Assembly (NCBI GenBank): GCA_963691715.1
Contig: OY829281.1
Location: forward strand, 3,100,001 to 3,164,000
Direction: 5' to 3'
Source: HXMU1420-13 sp963691715
GTDB taxonomy: Bacteria; Bacteroidota; Rhodothermia; Balneolales; Balneolaceae
DNA: 64,000 nt
This document shows, one piece after another, positions 17,915 to 27,427 of the stretch. The position numbers and the translations under genes are program-made. Position 1 is the stretch's first letter, and each line of letters starts with the position of its first letter. The notes under the pieces were generated by a model. That model was not told the origin of the DNA, made no database searches, and saw only the letters and a list, made by a program, of their open reading frames with translations.

Positions 17915-20158
17915 ATGCAGAATACGTCAATCATAGAAAAATATAATCTTGATGAGTATCAGCTTGAAAAAGCTCAACGCCAAGATTTAAAGCAGCTGCT
18001 AAAGATATGTAGCGAAAATATGGATACGCTCGACGAAGAAGCAGTGTCTAGGGCATTCAAGTTATGTTATTTGTCTCATGATGGACTTAAAAGAGCCTCT
18101 GGAGAGCCATATTATTATCATCCAGTTGAAGTAGCAAAGATTGTAGCTCAAGAAATTAATATTGATGATGTTTCTGTAATCTCTGCCTTATTACATGATA
18201 CCGTTGAGGATACAGATGTAACTTTAGATGAAATTAGGCATTGGTTTGGCAACGAAGTAGCTGTTATCATTGATGGAGTCACAAAAATTGCAGGGGTGTT
18301 TAAGAGCCGAGATTCTAAGCAAGCTGAAGCTTTTATGAAACTTCTACTCTCGATGGCAGAAGATATTCGGGTGATTTTGATCAAATTTGCCGATCGCCTT
18401 CACAATATGCGAACCATACAACACTTAAAAAGGCAAAAACAAATTCAAATAGCTTCTGAAACAATGGATCTTTACGCTCCTCTTGCTCATCGATTTGGGT
18501 TATTCAATATTAAAAATGAGTTAGAAGATTTATCCTTTAAAGCCATTGACCCGACTTCTTTTAAATTTATTGCACGAAAGCTCAGGGAAAAAAAAGAATC
18601 AAGAGAAGTATTTATTGATGAGTTTATGATGCCTGTTGGAAGACAGCTCATAAAGCAAAATTTTAACTTTGAGATTAAAGGTAGGCCAAAGCATATCTAT
18701 TCAATATATCGTAAAATGCAAAGGCAGCAAAAACCATTTGAAGAAATCTATGATTTATTCGCCATTCGTGTAATACTCGAAGAGTCTCATACAAAAGAAG
18801 ACTGTTGGCGGGTTTATTCCATTATCACAGACTGGTATACTCCAATTCCAGAACGATTTCGTGATTTTATATCGGTACCTAAAGCAAATGGGTATCAATC
18901 GTTACACACTACGGTAATTACCAACCGAGGGAAGAAAGTAGAGGTACAAATTAGAACCCGTAGGATGGACAATATCGCTGAAAAAGGACTAGCCGCACAT
19001 TGGAAATATAAAGAAGGAGCGCAAGCTGGATCAGAACCATTAGATAAAATGGTAAATTGGGTGCGAGATGTGTTAGAGAATCCGCGCCCAGACACCACGT
19101 TGGATTTTGTAAAAGATTTTCAACTCAATTTATATCAAGAAGAGATCTACGTTTTTACTCCTAATGGGGAGTTAAAAACACTCCCGAATAAATCAACACC
19201 CATAGATTTTGCTTTCGAGATACACAGTGAAATTGGGGAACGAGCGATGGCGGCTAAAGTGAATGGGAAAATGGTTCCTTTACGACAAAAGCTAAAAAAT
19301 GGTGATCAAGTAGAAATTATTACTGGGAATAAGGTGAATCTTAATCCTGATTGGATTGACGATGTGGTGACGCATAAAGCAAAATCAAGAATTCGACAGT
19401 ATATAAAACAAAAGCAACGCATTGTATCTGATAAAGGCAAAGAAATATGGTATAAAAGATTAGATAGAGGGAATATTGAAATTTCAGATCAAGAATTAAC
19501 GAAGATTGCTAAAAAATTTAAATTCGAATCTACTCAAAGTATGTTTCTTGAATTAGGTATGGGCTCTTTGGATGTAAATTCGGTGTATAAAGAAGTAAAA
19601 AAATATAAAAGTACAGGTAGAATTGAAGAAGATCAAAGTGAAATAAAAGCCAAATCAGAACAAGAAATCCAAGAAAGATATCTGAATACAGCAAGAAATT
19701 TTGCTGCAGGTAATGCTTTAATACTCGACGACCATATAAGCAACGTAAAATATTCATATGCAAATTGCTGTAATCCGATACCCGGTGACAATGTTATAGG
19801 ATTTATTAGTCGTAATGGAGAGGTAAAAGTTCATAGAACTATGTGTAATAATGCTCAGCATTTACTTAAAACTGAAGGGAATAGAATTGTTGATGTTCAA
19901 TGGGCAAAACATATTGACAATAAATTTTTAGGGGCAATAAAAGTAGTAGGTGAGGATCGTGTTGGGATGATCAATGACATTACTGACGTACTCTCTAAAT
20001 CACTTTCTACTAATATGAAAAGTATAAATGTTACCAGCGAAGAAGGTATGTTTGAAGGGATAATAACTCTCTACGTGGATGGACTAACCCATCTAGATAC
20101 TATCATGAAACGTCTTAATAGAGTTGAAGGAGTTAAAACTGTGCTTAGATATGAATAA
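17915..20158 (+). CDS. Bifunctional (p)ppGpp synthetase/hydrolase (Rel/SpoT family)
   Basis: Makes and degrades the stringent-response alarmone. 747 residues, normal length for long RSH proteins. The HD hydrolase domain is intact (YYYHPVEVA, then LLHDTVEDT with HDxxED). The synthetase domain has GRPKHIYSIYRKM, YDLFAIRVI and RFRDFISVPKANGYQSLH. The RFRD sequence is of the basic class found in bifunctional Rel/SpoT enzymes, not the acidic class of monofunctional RelA. A TGS domain (YVFTPNGELKTLPNKSTPID), a helical/zinc-finger-like part with CCNP, and a C-terminal ACT domain follow. It stands alone upstream of an HU-like gene. Confidence 0.95.
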   Translation: MQNTSIIEKYNLDEYQLEKAQRQDLKQLLKICSENMDTLDEEAVSRAFKLCYLSHDGLKRASGEPYYYHPVEVAKIVAQEINIDDVSVISALLHDTVEDTDVTLDEIRHWFGNEVAVIIDGVTKIAGVFKSRDSKQAEAFMKLLLSMAEDIRVILIKFADRLHNMRTIQHLKRQKQIQIASETMDLYAPLAHRFGLFNIKNELEDLSFKAIDPTSFKFIARKLREKKESREVFIDEFMMPVGRQLIKQNFNFEIKGRPKHIYSIYRKMQRQQKPFEEIYDLFAIRVILEESHTKEDCWRVYSIITDWYTPIPERFRDFISVPKANGYQSLHTTVITNRGKKVEVQIRTRRMDNIAEKGLAAHWKYKEGAQAGSEPLDKMVNWVRDVLENPRPDTTLDFVKDFQLNLYQEEIYVFTPNGELKTLPNKSTPIDFAFEIHSEIGERAMAAKVNGKMVPLRQKLKNGDQVEIITGNKVNLNPDWIDDVVTHKAKSRIRQYIKQKQRIVSDKGKEIWYKRLDRGNIEISDQELTKIAKKFKFESTQSMFLELGMGSLDVNSVYKEVKKYKSTGRIEEDQSEIKAKSEQEIQERYLNTARNFAAGNALILDDHISNVKYSYANCCNPIPGDNVIGFISRNGEVKVHRTMCNNAQHLLKTEGNRIVDVQWAKHIDNKFLGAIKVVGEDRVGMINDITDVLSKSLSTNMKSINVTSEEGMFEGIITLYVDGLTHLDTIMKRLNRVEGVKTVLRYE

Positions 20159-20316
20159 TTTTCCTATATCCTTATTGCAATAGATTTAAGCGCTAAGTAT
20201 ATTAAGTAATGAAAAGTTATTCGGTTCATTATAATACTTAAGGAATGAAAGCTAGAGCAACCGAATAAAAAGAAGGACAACACATAAAATACAATTAACA
20301 ATAATAGACCATAAAT

Positions 20317-20625
20317 ATGATGACATATACTAAACGAGATATCGTACGCCGTGTAGCTGAGGCTAAAGGACAACCCATGATAAAAGTGGAGCCTTGGGTT
20401 GATGCAGTAATTGTTGCTGTTAGAGAAATTATGATGTCAGCTAATACTGAATGTAGAATTGAAATTCGTGATTTTGGAGTTTTTGAGGTAAAAGAAACAA
20501 AAGCTAAACCAAAAGCGAGAAATCCAAAAACTAACGAAGTTATTTACGTGCCTGCACACCGTAAAACACATTTCAAACCAAGTAAACTTCTTAAATCTTT
20601 CTTACGTCAACCGCTAGAAGATTAA
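20317..20625 (+). CDS. HU/IHF-family DNA-bending protein
   Basis: 102 residues with the full HU fold: helical dimer half (TKRDIVRRVAEAKG to AVREIMM), GDG-like turn replaced by TECRIEIRDFGVFEV, and the DNA-inserting arm KAKPKARNPKTNEVIYVPAH ending in TTHFKPSK-like FKPSKLLK. It binds and bends DNA as a dimer in the nucleoid. It lies 7 bp before ruvX and may be cotranscribed with ruvX-def-fmt. Confidence 0.93.
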   Translation: MMTYTKRDIVRRVAEAKGQPMIKVEPWVDAVIVAVREIMMSANTECRIEIRDFGVFEVKETKAKPKARNPKTNEVIYVPAHRKTHFKPSKLLKSFLRQPLED

Positions 20626-20632
20626 ATATACC

Positions 20633-21055
20633 TTGCAAAATTATTCACGTCTGATCGGTATCGATGTAGGTACAAAGCGCATAGGTATCGCTCAGACTGA
20701 TTTGCTTAAAACTTTTGCTACTCCTGTTGGCACTTTCCCTCCTAAACAAGTTTTTTTCGAACTAAAAAAACTTGTTAACCAATCTACAATTGACGCATTC
20801 ATTATAGGTTGGCCATTAACGGCCAAAGGTGAGTTAGGAAAAGCTACAGATCGAGTTAATTCTTTTATTGGGGAATTAAAAAAGCATTTTTCTAATATCG
20901 ACATTATTAAAGTGGATGAACGTTTCACTTCTAGCCAAGCTGTTGAAGTAATGATTAAATCTGGAGTTCCAAAAAAGAAGAGGCAACAAAAAGAACGTGT
21001 GGATCAGATTGCCGCAGCTCTTATCTTAGAACGATATTTAGAACAGAACTTTTGA
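20633..21055 (+). CDS. ruvX: RuvX/YqgF Holliday-junction-resolvase-like protein
   Basis: RNase H-fold nuclease family acting in 16S rRNA 5' maturation (E. coli YqgF) and proposed as a junction resolvase. Motifs: IGIDVGTKRIGIAQTD (first catalytic Asp), VDERFTSSQA, and VDQIAAALILERYL (last Asp). It starts with TTG at 20633, as the preceding in-frame region has no ATG. 140 residues is normal. It is followed 16 bp later by def. Confidence 0.93.
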   Translation: MQNYSRLIGIDVGTKRIGIAQTDLLKTFATPVGTFPPKQVFFELKKLVNQSTIDAFIIGWPLTAKGELGKATDRVNSFIGELKKHFSNIDIIKVDERFTSSQAVEVMIKSGVPKKKRQQKERVDQIAAALILERYLEQNF

Positions 21056-21071
21056 TAATAAGAACGCTCAG

Positions 21072-21626
21072 ATGTCCATACTACCAATAGTAACCTATGA
21101 TGATCCTATACTTCGACAAAAAACAAATGAAGTAGATGAGTTAACAGACCATATCAAAACACTCATTACAGATATGTTTGAAACTATGTATAATTCTGAT
21201 GGTGTCGGTTTAGCAGCTCCACAAATTGGATCTTCATTAAGTATTTTTGTAATTGATGCAGACTCAGCCATTGAAGAAGGGGGCATTACTCCAGGCCCAT
21301 TAGCTTTTATAAACCCAGAAATTATTAACAAGAAAGGTGAAAAAATACAAGCAGATGAGGGATGTCTTAGTATTCCAAATATTACAGATAAAGTAACACG
21401 ACCTGACTCAATAGTAATTAAATATCTTGATCAAAATTTTAATCAAAGAGAAGAAGAGTACACAGGGTGGGTTTCTCGAGTAATTCAACATGAATATGAT
21501 CATCTGCAAGGAGTTTTATTTATTGATCATTTAAGTGCATTCAGGAGAAGGATGCATAAGTCTGAATTAAAAGAGATTAAAAGAGGAGAAAGCCAGATTC
21601 ATTATCCAATAGTGCCCAAAAAATAG
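21072..21626 (+). CDS. def: Peptide deformylase
   Basis: Removes the formyl group from new protein N-termini. The three metal-site motifs are complete: GVGLAAPQIG, EGCLSIP and QHEYDHLQG (HExxH-type). 184 residues, close to the usual length. It sits between ruvX and fmt with gaps of 16 and 10 bp, so the deformylase and formyltransferase are made from one transcript. Confidence 0.97.
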   Translation: MSILPIVTYDDPILRQKTNEVDELTDHIKTLITDMFETMYNSDGVGLAAPQIGSSLSIFVIDADSAIEEGGITPGPLAFINPEIINKKGEKIQADEGCLSIPNITDKVTRPDSIVIKYLDQNFNQREEEYTGWVSRVIQHEYDHLQGVLFIDHLSAFRRRMHKSELKEIKRGESQIHYPIVPKK

Positions 21627-21636
21627 GTAAAATTCT

Positions 21637-22551
21637 ATGAATATTGTCTTTATGGGATCACCTGATTTTGCTATTCCCAGCCTAGTAAATCTATATAGAT
21701 CTGAACACACTATTAAAGCAGTTGTAACCAATGTTGATAAGCGAAGAGGAAGAGGAGGTTTAACCTCTCCAACACCAGTAAAAGAAAAAGCAATTGAACT
21801 AGGCTTACCAATAATTGAAGTAGAGGATTTAAAGTCAGACGAATTTCTACAATCATTGTCTTCCCTTAATGCCGACTTATTTGTAGTAGTTGCTTTTCGA
21901 ATTTTACCAAATCACATTTTACAACTACCTACCATTGGTTCAATTAATTTACATGCATCTCTACTTCCAAAATATAGAGGTGCTGCTCCAATCCATTGGG
22001 CGGTAATTAATGGTGATGAAAAAACTGGCTGTACAATTTTTTTTCTAGATGAAAAAGTAGATACAGGAAAAATTATTCTTCAAAAGGAGACTGAAATAGG
22101 ATGGGAAGAAAATACGGGTGATGTATATCAACGATTAATGAGTATGGGAAGCGAAGTGTTACTAGAAGCAGTAAATCTTATCCATTCTGGGGTTTATTTG
22201 CTAAAGAATCAAGATGATACATATGCAACCCCTGCACCAAAAATATTTAAAGAACACACTCACATAGACTTCAATAAAACCGTTGAAGAAGTATACAATA
22301 AAATTAGAGGTTTAAGTCCATTTCCAACCGCATGGGCTAGCTTGGAAGGTGAAAAGGTTAACATTTATGAAGCAAAGATTGGAGCTACTGCGAATATAGA
22401 TATTGGTGAGATTCTTATAAAAGATCAAAAACTTTTAGTTGGTTGCAAGGATGGAACGCTTGAGTTAGTAGAAGTACAAATGCCTGGGAAAAAAAGGATG
22501 CAAGTATCCCATTTCTTGCAAGGGAATTCTTTAAAAGGGGTATTCGCTTAA
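21637..22551 (+). CDS. fmt: Methionyl-tRNA formyltransferase
   Basis: Formylates initiator Met-tRNA using 10-formyl-tetrahydrofolate. The N-terminal Rossmann-like domain has MNIVFMGSPDFAIPSL and the catalytic segment NLHASLLPKYRGAAPIHWAV (Asn-His...). The substrate loop is VDKRRGRGG. The C-terminal OB-fold domain begins near residue 205 (FNKTVEEVYNKIRGLSPFPT). 304 residues is normal. Directly downstream of def. Confidence 0.97.
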   Translation: MNIVFMGSPDFAIPSLVNLYRSEHTIKAVVTNVDKRRGRGGLTSPTPVKEKAIELGLPIIEVEDLKSDEFLQSLSSLNADLFVVVAFRILPNHILQLPTIGSINLHASLLPKYRGAAPIHWAVINGDEKTGCTIFFLDEKVDTGKIILQKETEIGWEENTGDVYQRLMSMGSEVLLEAVNLIHSGVYLLKNQDDTYATPAPKIFKEHTHIDFNKTVEEVYNKIRGLSPFPTAWASLEGEKVNIYEAKIGATANIDIGEILIKDQKLLVGCKDGTLELVEVQMPGKKRMQVSHFLQGNSLKGVFA

Positions 22552-22619
22552 GAATTTTATGATATAGTTGTTTGACTTAAAAGCGCTTTTTTTATTATTT
22601 CTAACATTAATTATTTTAG

Positions 22620-23330
22620 ATGAGTGTAATGGAATTAATATCTGCTGTAAAAACCGGAGATTTAGAATCAGTTAAAAAACTTCTCAAAGAAGAGATTAAT
22701 ATCAATCAAGTGAATAATAGTGGGGCATCGGCTGCTATTATTGCAGCTGAAAAAAACCATTTTGAAATTTTGAAGCATCTTGGAGATGCAGGCGCAGATC
22801 TAAATATTACCACAAAGATGGGGGGAACGGCTCTACAAAGAGCAGCTGAAGTTGGTAATATAGAAATGATTGAATACTTAGTTAACAAAGGGGTACATGT
22901 TGGATCATTAGCATTGATTGTAGCAGCAAGATCAGGAAATCTTGACGTCACAAAATTACTAGTTGAAGCAGGGGCAAATATTGATTTTCAACAAAGATGG
23001 GGTCATACTGCACTCATGACTGCTGCTAAAAACGGCCATTTAGATGTGGTAAAATTTCTAATGGAACGAGGTACTAATCTTTTTTTAAAAGATAAAAATG
23101 GAGATACTGCCATAATTATTGCAACTGAAAACGATCATGCTGAAATTGCAACGATGTTGAAGCAAGCAGGCGCTAAATACATAGCTAAACCCAAAAAAGA
23201 AAAGAAAACACAACCCGCTGAAGAGATTGAAGATGATGAAGATCTTGAATTGATTGATACACCAGATGTAGAAGATTTACCCGCAGATGAAGAGGATGAA
23301 GAGTTTGATGAATTGGAAGATGAGGATTAG
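22620..23330 (+). CDS. Ankyrin-repeat protein with acidic tail
   Basis: 236 residues. About six ankyrin repeats run from residue 4 to 190 (for example GDLESVKKLLKE, NHFEILKHLGDAGADLN, GNLDVTKLLVEAGANIDFQ, GHLDVVKFLMERGTNLF). A short KKEKK linker and a strongly acidic tail (EDDEDLELIDTPD to EFDELEDED) follow. No signal peptide, so it is probably cytoplasmic. Such repeats bind other proteins; the partner is unknown. Confidence 0.88.
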   Translation: MSVMELISAVKTGDLESVKKLLKEEININQVNNSGASAAIIAAEKNHFEILKHLGDAGADLNITTKMGGTALQRAAEVGNIEMIEYLVNKGVHVGSLALIVAARSGNLDVTKLLVEAGANIDFQQRWGHTALMTAAKNGHLDVVKFLMERGTNLFLKDKNGDTAIIIATENDHAEIATMLKQAGAKYIAKPKKEKKTQPAEEIEDDEDLELIDTPDVEDLPADEEDEEFDELEDED

Positions 23331-23428
23331 GATTAGTAGTTTACCTGTGCTATGGCCTAGAGCATAATCTTAATAGATGTTGCATGTATTAAATACAAGC
23401 ATTTAAAATCCTATAGTTATTTAAAAAT

Positions 23429-23466
23429 GAAAAAAGACTCAAACTACTTGTGATTTGAGTCTTTTA
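23429..23466. terminator. Bidirectional terminator between convergent genes
   Basis: AAAAGACTCAAA / TTTGAGTCTTTT stem with A and T runs on both sides, placed between the ankyrin gene (+) and pruA (-). Confidence 0.85.
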
Positions 23467-23478
23467 AGATTTTAGGAA

Positions 23479-25089
23479 TTATTTTGTATAACTAAAATTG
23501 GGAAGTTCCATTTCAACACCGTCTTGTGGTCTTACAGTCATAGACTTAGGTTGTACAAAATATAGCAGGTAATCACGACCACCCGCTTTGGCGTCAGTAC
23601 CACTCATATTGAAACCGCCAAATGGTTGAGCTCCTACTAAAGCCCCGGTACATTTTCTGTTGATGTATAGATTTCCCACTTTGAATTCTCGGAGTGCTTT
23701 GTCCAATTTTTTTGGATCTCTACTGAAATATGCTCCTGTTAATCCATATTGTGTGTTATTTGCAATGCGGAGTGCATCATCAGTATCTTTAGCTTTGATA
23801 AATGCCGTAACGGGTCCGAAAATTTCTTCTTGGGCGATTCTAGCATCTTCAGCGACGTCAGCAAATACAGTAGGTTCAATGTAGTGTCCAGGATTGTCGG
23901 TAACTGCACGTTTTCCACCTACCATTAAAGTAGCTTCTTCTTTTCCAATTTCGATGTAATTTAAAATTTTATTTACAGCTGCTGTATTTACCACTGGTCC
24001 TGAAGAGAAATTATCTTTTGAATCACCAACTTTAAGTTCTTTTGTAAGCTCTACCACTCGTTTTAAAACTTCATCATATACCGATTCAACCACTATGGTT
24101 CTAGAGCCTGCTGAACATTTTTGTCCTTGAAATCCAAAAGCTCCTTTTACAATCTCTGATGCAGCTAATTTTAAATCAGCGTCTTCATCAACTACAGTTG
24201 CATTTTTCCCGCCTAGTTCACATACTAATCGTTTTAAAAAATGTTGACCTTCAACAACTTTCCCTGCAATCTCAGCAATGTGAAGCCCCACAGCTTTTGA
24301 TCCAGTGAAAGAAATAAATCGAGTTTTTGGACTAGTTGTTAAAGCTTCGCCCACTTCAATATTTTCACCAGTAACAAAATTGAAAACTCCTTTTGGAAGA
24401 CCTACTTCTTCAAAAATTTCAGCTATGATATGTCCCATTTTTGGAGTATCTGGGGCAGGTTTTGCAACAACAGTATTACCTGCAACTATTGGTGCAGCAG
24501 CCATTCCAAGCGTGATTGCAAAAGGAAAATTCCATGGTGAAATAGACACACCTGCCCCAATCGGCATATATATCGTTTTATTTTGATCACCCCATGAATC
24601 TTTAACTGGCATGCCTTGATCAAGGCGCATTGCTTCATATGCATAATAAATTAAGAAGTCGATGCCTTCTGCTGTATCAGCATCGGCTTCTAGGTAATTT
24701 TTACCTGCTTCGCTAATCATCCATGCATTAATTTCAAGTCGTCTTCTTTTTACAACATCCGCAGCTTTTAGTAAATATTCAGCACGTTTCTTTGCTGGAG
24801 TATACTGCCAAGTTTCAAATGCTTGCCAGGCAGCATCAAGGGCTCCAAGTGCCTGATCAGTGCTTGCTAATTGGAAGGTGCCAATTACTTCGTTCGTATT
24901 TGATGGATTTATACTATTAAAAGTTCCAGAATCCCCTTTTACCCATTCTCCATTTATATACATATCGTATTCTTCACCGAAGTGAGTGCGAGTATCATCA
25001 ATTACTTTTTTTTGAGCTCGGTCTATAGTTGGATCATTAAAATCCAGATATACTTCATTATCAAATTTTTCGAATGTTAAATCAGACAT
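23479..25089 (-). CDS. pruA: 1-pyrroline-5-carboxylate (L-glutamate gamma-semialdehyde) dehydrogenase
   Basis: Oxidises glutamate semialdehyde to glutamate in proline breakdown. Aldehyde dehydrogenase fold with ISPWNFPFAI (NAD site), SFTGSKAVGLH, catalytic Glu in CELGGKNA and catalytic Cys in FGFQGQKCSAGSR, and the P5CDH-type C-terminus QPFGGFNMSGTDAKAGG. The ATG at 25089 (MSDLTFEKF) is chosen because AAAGGA lies 6 nt before it. A TTG 21 bp further upstream would add seven residues without a better site. No proline dehydrogenase is adjacent. Confidence 0.94.
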   Translation of the reverse strand: MSDLTFEKFDNEVYLDFNDPTIDRAQKKVIDDTRTHFGEEYDMYINGEWVKGDSGTFNSINPSNTNEVIGTFQLASTDQALGALDAAWQAFETWQYTPAKKRAEYLLKAADVVKRRRLEINAWMISEAGKNYLEADADTAEGIDFLIYYAYEAMRLDQGMPVKDSWGDQNKTIYMPIGAGVSISPWNFPFAITLGMAAAPIVAGNTVVAKPAPDTPKMGHIIAEIFEEVGLPKGVFNFVTGENIEVGEALTTSPKTRFISFTGSKAVGLHIAEIAGKVVEGQHFLKRLVCELGGKNATVVDEDADLKLAASEIVKGAFGFQGQKCSAGSRTIVVESVYDEVLKRVVELTKELKVGDSKDNFSSGPVVNTAAVNKILNYIEIGKEEATLMVGGKRAVTDNPGHYIEPTVFADVAEDARIAQEEIFGPVTAFIKAKDTDDALRIANNTQYGLTGAYFSRDPKKLDKALREFKVGNLYINRKCTGALVGAQPFGGFNMSGTDAKAGGRDYLLYFVQPKSMTVRPQDGVEMELPNFSYTK

Positions 25090-25334
25090 TTCAATCCTTT
25101 TGGTCTTCAAGTTTGGTTCAATTTCATTAGAATTTTTTTTGCAATCATCAAATATACGTAGAAAAGCGCTCCCAACTCAAAGATAGAAAATAACAATTTT
25201 AAGAAGGTGTAAAACCATTGAAAATGGGCTTTAGTAGTGGTAATTTTAGAAGTTATTAGAACTTTACAAATAAGTGCTAAGTTCGATCTCTTCAACTTAA
25301 GCACTACACTTAATTAATTAATAGAGGATTCGAA

Positions 25335-26333
25335 ATGTCAAAAATTAAAGTTGGAATTAACGGTTTTGGTCGAATTGGTCGAATGGTTACTCGTGCCATA
25401 ATCGCGAATTACAAAGATGAGATCGACATTGTTGGTGTAAACGATTTAACAGATACTGCAACATTAGCCCATTTATTTAAATACGATTCATCACAAGGTA
25501 CTTATAATGGTAATGTTTCTGCAGATGGAGATATGATTTCTATAGATCATCTTTCATTTAAAGTGACTGCTGAACGTGATCCAGCAAATTTAAATTGGGG
25601 TGATCTAAATGTAGATGTTGTAATTGAATCTACAGGATTTTTCACGACTCCAGAAACAGCTGGAAAACACATTGAAGCAGGCGCTAAAAAAGTGGTAATT
25701 TCTGCACCTGCAAAAGGCGATGTTAAGACAGTAGTTTTAGGAGTTAATGACAATGAAATTGATGATGAAACAACTATATTTTCAAATGCATCTTGCACTA
25801 CCAATTGTTTAGCTCCAATGGCTAAAGTAATTGATGATTTAGTAGGTATAAAAAAAGGTTTTATGACCACTATTCATGCATATACAGGAGATCAGAGGAT
25901 ATTAGATGCTCCACACCGTGACTTACGACGTGCTCGTGCGGCTGCAATCAATATTATACCAACTTCTACTGGGGCAGCAAAAGCAGTAGGTTTAGTTTTA
26001 CCACATTTAAACGGTAAACTAGATGGTGGTGCTGTTCGCGTGCCAACCCCAACAGGTTCACTAACCGATTTTGTATGCGAGGTTAATAAAGAAACTACTG
26101 TAGAAGAAATAAATGCGGCATTTAAAGCAGCAGCCGATGGGCCATTGAAAGGAATTTTAAGATATACAGAAGAGCCAATCGTTTCTTCAGATATCGTAGG
26201 AGATCCACATTCAAATATTTTTGACGCTCAGATTACAAAAGTTGATGGTACTTTAGTAAAAGTGATCGGTTGGTATGATAACGAAGCGGGCTATGCACAT
26301 AGAACAGCTGATTTAGTAAAAAGAATTGGATAA
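25335..26333 (+). CDS. gap: Glyceraldehyde-3-phosphate dehydrogenase, type I
   Basis: Central glycolytic enzyme. INGFGRIGRMVTRA forms the NAD site, SNASCTTNCLAP carries the catalytic cysteine (about residue 154), HAYTGDQRILDAPHRDLRRARA and WYDNEAGYAHR are the phosphate-binding and C-terminal signatures. 332 residues, full length. A GAGGA ribosome site precedes the ATG, and a strong terminator follows, so the gene stands alone, opposite in direction to pruA. Confidence 0.97.
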   Translation: MSKIKVGINGFGRIGRMVTRAIIANYKDEIDIVGVNDLTDTATLAHLFKYDSSQGTYNGNVSADGDMISIDHLSFKVTAERDPANLNWGDLNVDVVIESTGFFTTPETAGKHIEAGAKKVVISAPAKGDVKTVVLGVNDNEIDDETTIFSNASCTTNCLAPMAKVIDDLVGIKKGFMTTIHAYTGDQRILDAPHRDLRRARAAAINIIPTSTGAAKAVGLVLPHLNGKLDGGAVRVPTPTGSLTDFVCEVNKETTVEEINAAFKAAADGPLKGILRYTEEPIVSSDIVGDPHSNIFDAQITKVDGTLVKVIGWYDNEAGYAHRTADLVKRIG

Positions 26334-26353
26334 TTAATCCTGTTCAAAAAATT

Positions 26354-26383
26354 AAAACCCATCAAACGCAGATGGGTTTTTTT
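26354..26383 (+). terminator. Rho-independent terminator of gap
   Basis: AAAACCCATC / GATGGGTTTT stem with a 7-nt loop and a T7 run. Confidence 0.9.
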
Positions 26384-26455
26384 GTGCTATTAAATAAAGT
26401 CAGTGAAAAATCAGATAATAAATAGTAGTTTTAATACTACTAAGGCGAAATAATA

Positions 26456-26881
26456 TTAAGTAGTAATAGAATAATCGTAACTGATTGTACTCACTTTTTC
26501 TAACGCCTTTGATACTGAGCAATATTTGGTGATTGACAATTCTAATGCCCGAGCCACTTTTTTATGATCTAGATTTCCAGAAAGGGTAAAATGTAAATGG
26601 ATGGATTTATACTCGGAGTAGCCAGCATCTAATTTAACCCGATCACCAGTGACATTAACTTGTAAGGTTTTTAAATCCTGTCTTTGTTTTTCGAGAATGG
26701 AAATAACATCAATAGCACTGCAGCCAGCAGCACCAGCAAGTAACATTTGCATAGGGCTCATCCCAGATTCTAAACCACCAGCATGTGTATTGCCATCCAT
26801 TCTTATTAGTCCACCTTGTTCATTGCCAGCTTGAAAGTGAAAGCCATCACCTAGCCAATTTACATCTACTTTTACATCCAT
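26456..26881 (-). CDS. OsmC/Ohr-family peroxidase-like protein
   Basis: 141 residues with the two conserved cysteines of the OsmC fold: LLAGAAGCSAIDVISIL (about residue 54) and SITKYCSVSKALEKV (about 119). The N-terminal strand pattern VNWLGDGFHFQAG and GLESGMSPMQML are also typical. OsmC-type proteins reduce organic peroxides with a Cys pair; this is the short YhfA-like subgroup, whose substrate is not established. Confidence 0.9.
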   Translation of the reverse strand: MDVKVDVNWLGDGFHFQAGNEQGGLIRMDGNTHAGGLESGMSPMQMLLAGAAGCSAIDVISILEKQRQDLKTLQVNVTGDRVKLDAGYSEYKSIHLHFTLSGNLDHKKVARALELSITKYCSVSKALEKVSTISYDYSITT

Positions 26882-26992
26882 AAGTATAATAGTTTCGTGA
26901 AGAGTTTGTGGAAATAGTATAAAAATCTAAAATATCACTGTTAATACACACAATAAAATAGCCATAGCTTTCTGCGTTTATATGATGTGAAA

Positions 26993-27331
26993 TTATTCGC
27001 CAATATGTTTATGATTTCCTTTGTCGTAACGTTTACGTAGTGTTTTGATGATTTTCTGAAATGGAATATTCTTTTCAGCCAGTAATAGCATTAGATGAAA
27101 CAATAAATCGGCTGCCTCTTCGACCGTTTCTTTTTGACCTCTATTTTTTGCAGCAATTACAGTTTCAACAGCCTCTTCACCAACTTTTTGGGCGATTTTA
27201 TCAAGCCCTTTCTTATACATTGTAGTAGTATAAGATCCGCTTGGCATTTCTTCTTTTCTGTCATATAAGAGATCTTCTAAATCTCTTATGAACTGTAAAT
27301 CTTTCTTACTAAGTGGTTTTTTTACACCCAT
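26993..27331 (-). CDS. hisE: Phosphoribosyl-ATP diphosphatase
   Basis: Second step of histidine synthesis (PR-ATP to PR-AMP). The MazG-like helical motif is clear: QKVGEEAVETVIAA, then EEAADLLFHLMLLL, carrying the ExxE and ExxD metal ligands. At 112 residues it is a stand-alone HisE, not the HisIE fusion seen in many Bacteroidota. It lies 96 bp downstream of gltB on the same strand. Confidence 0.92.
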   Translation of the reverse strand: MGVKKPLSKKDLQFIRDLEDLLYDRKEEMPSGSYTTTMYKKGLDKIAQKVGEEAVETVIAAKNRGQKETVEEAADLLFHLMLLLAEKNIPFQKIIKTLRKRYDKGNHKHIGE

Positions 27332-27427
27332 TCTATATGTTTACTTATTAAGTGACCAAAGGTCGTACTTTTCTGGGGGCAAGGCAATGTATCTTAAAAA
27401 TTAATTTATAAAACTATATCGGAGGCA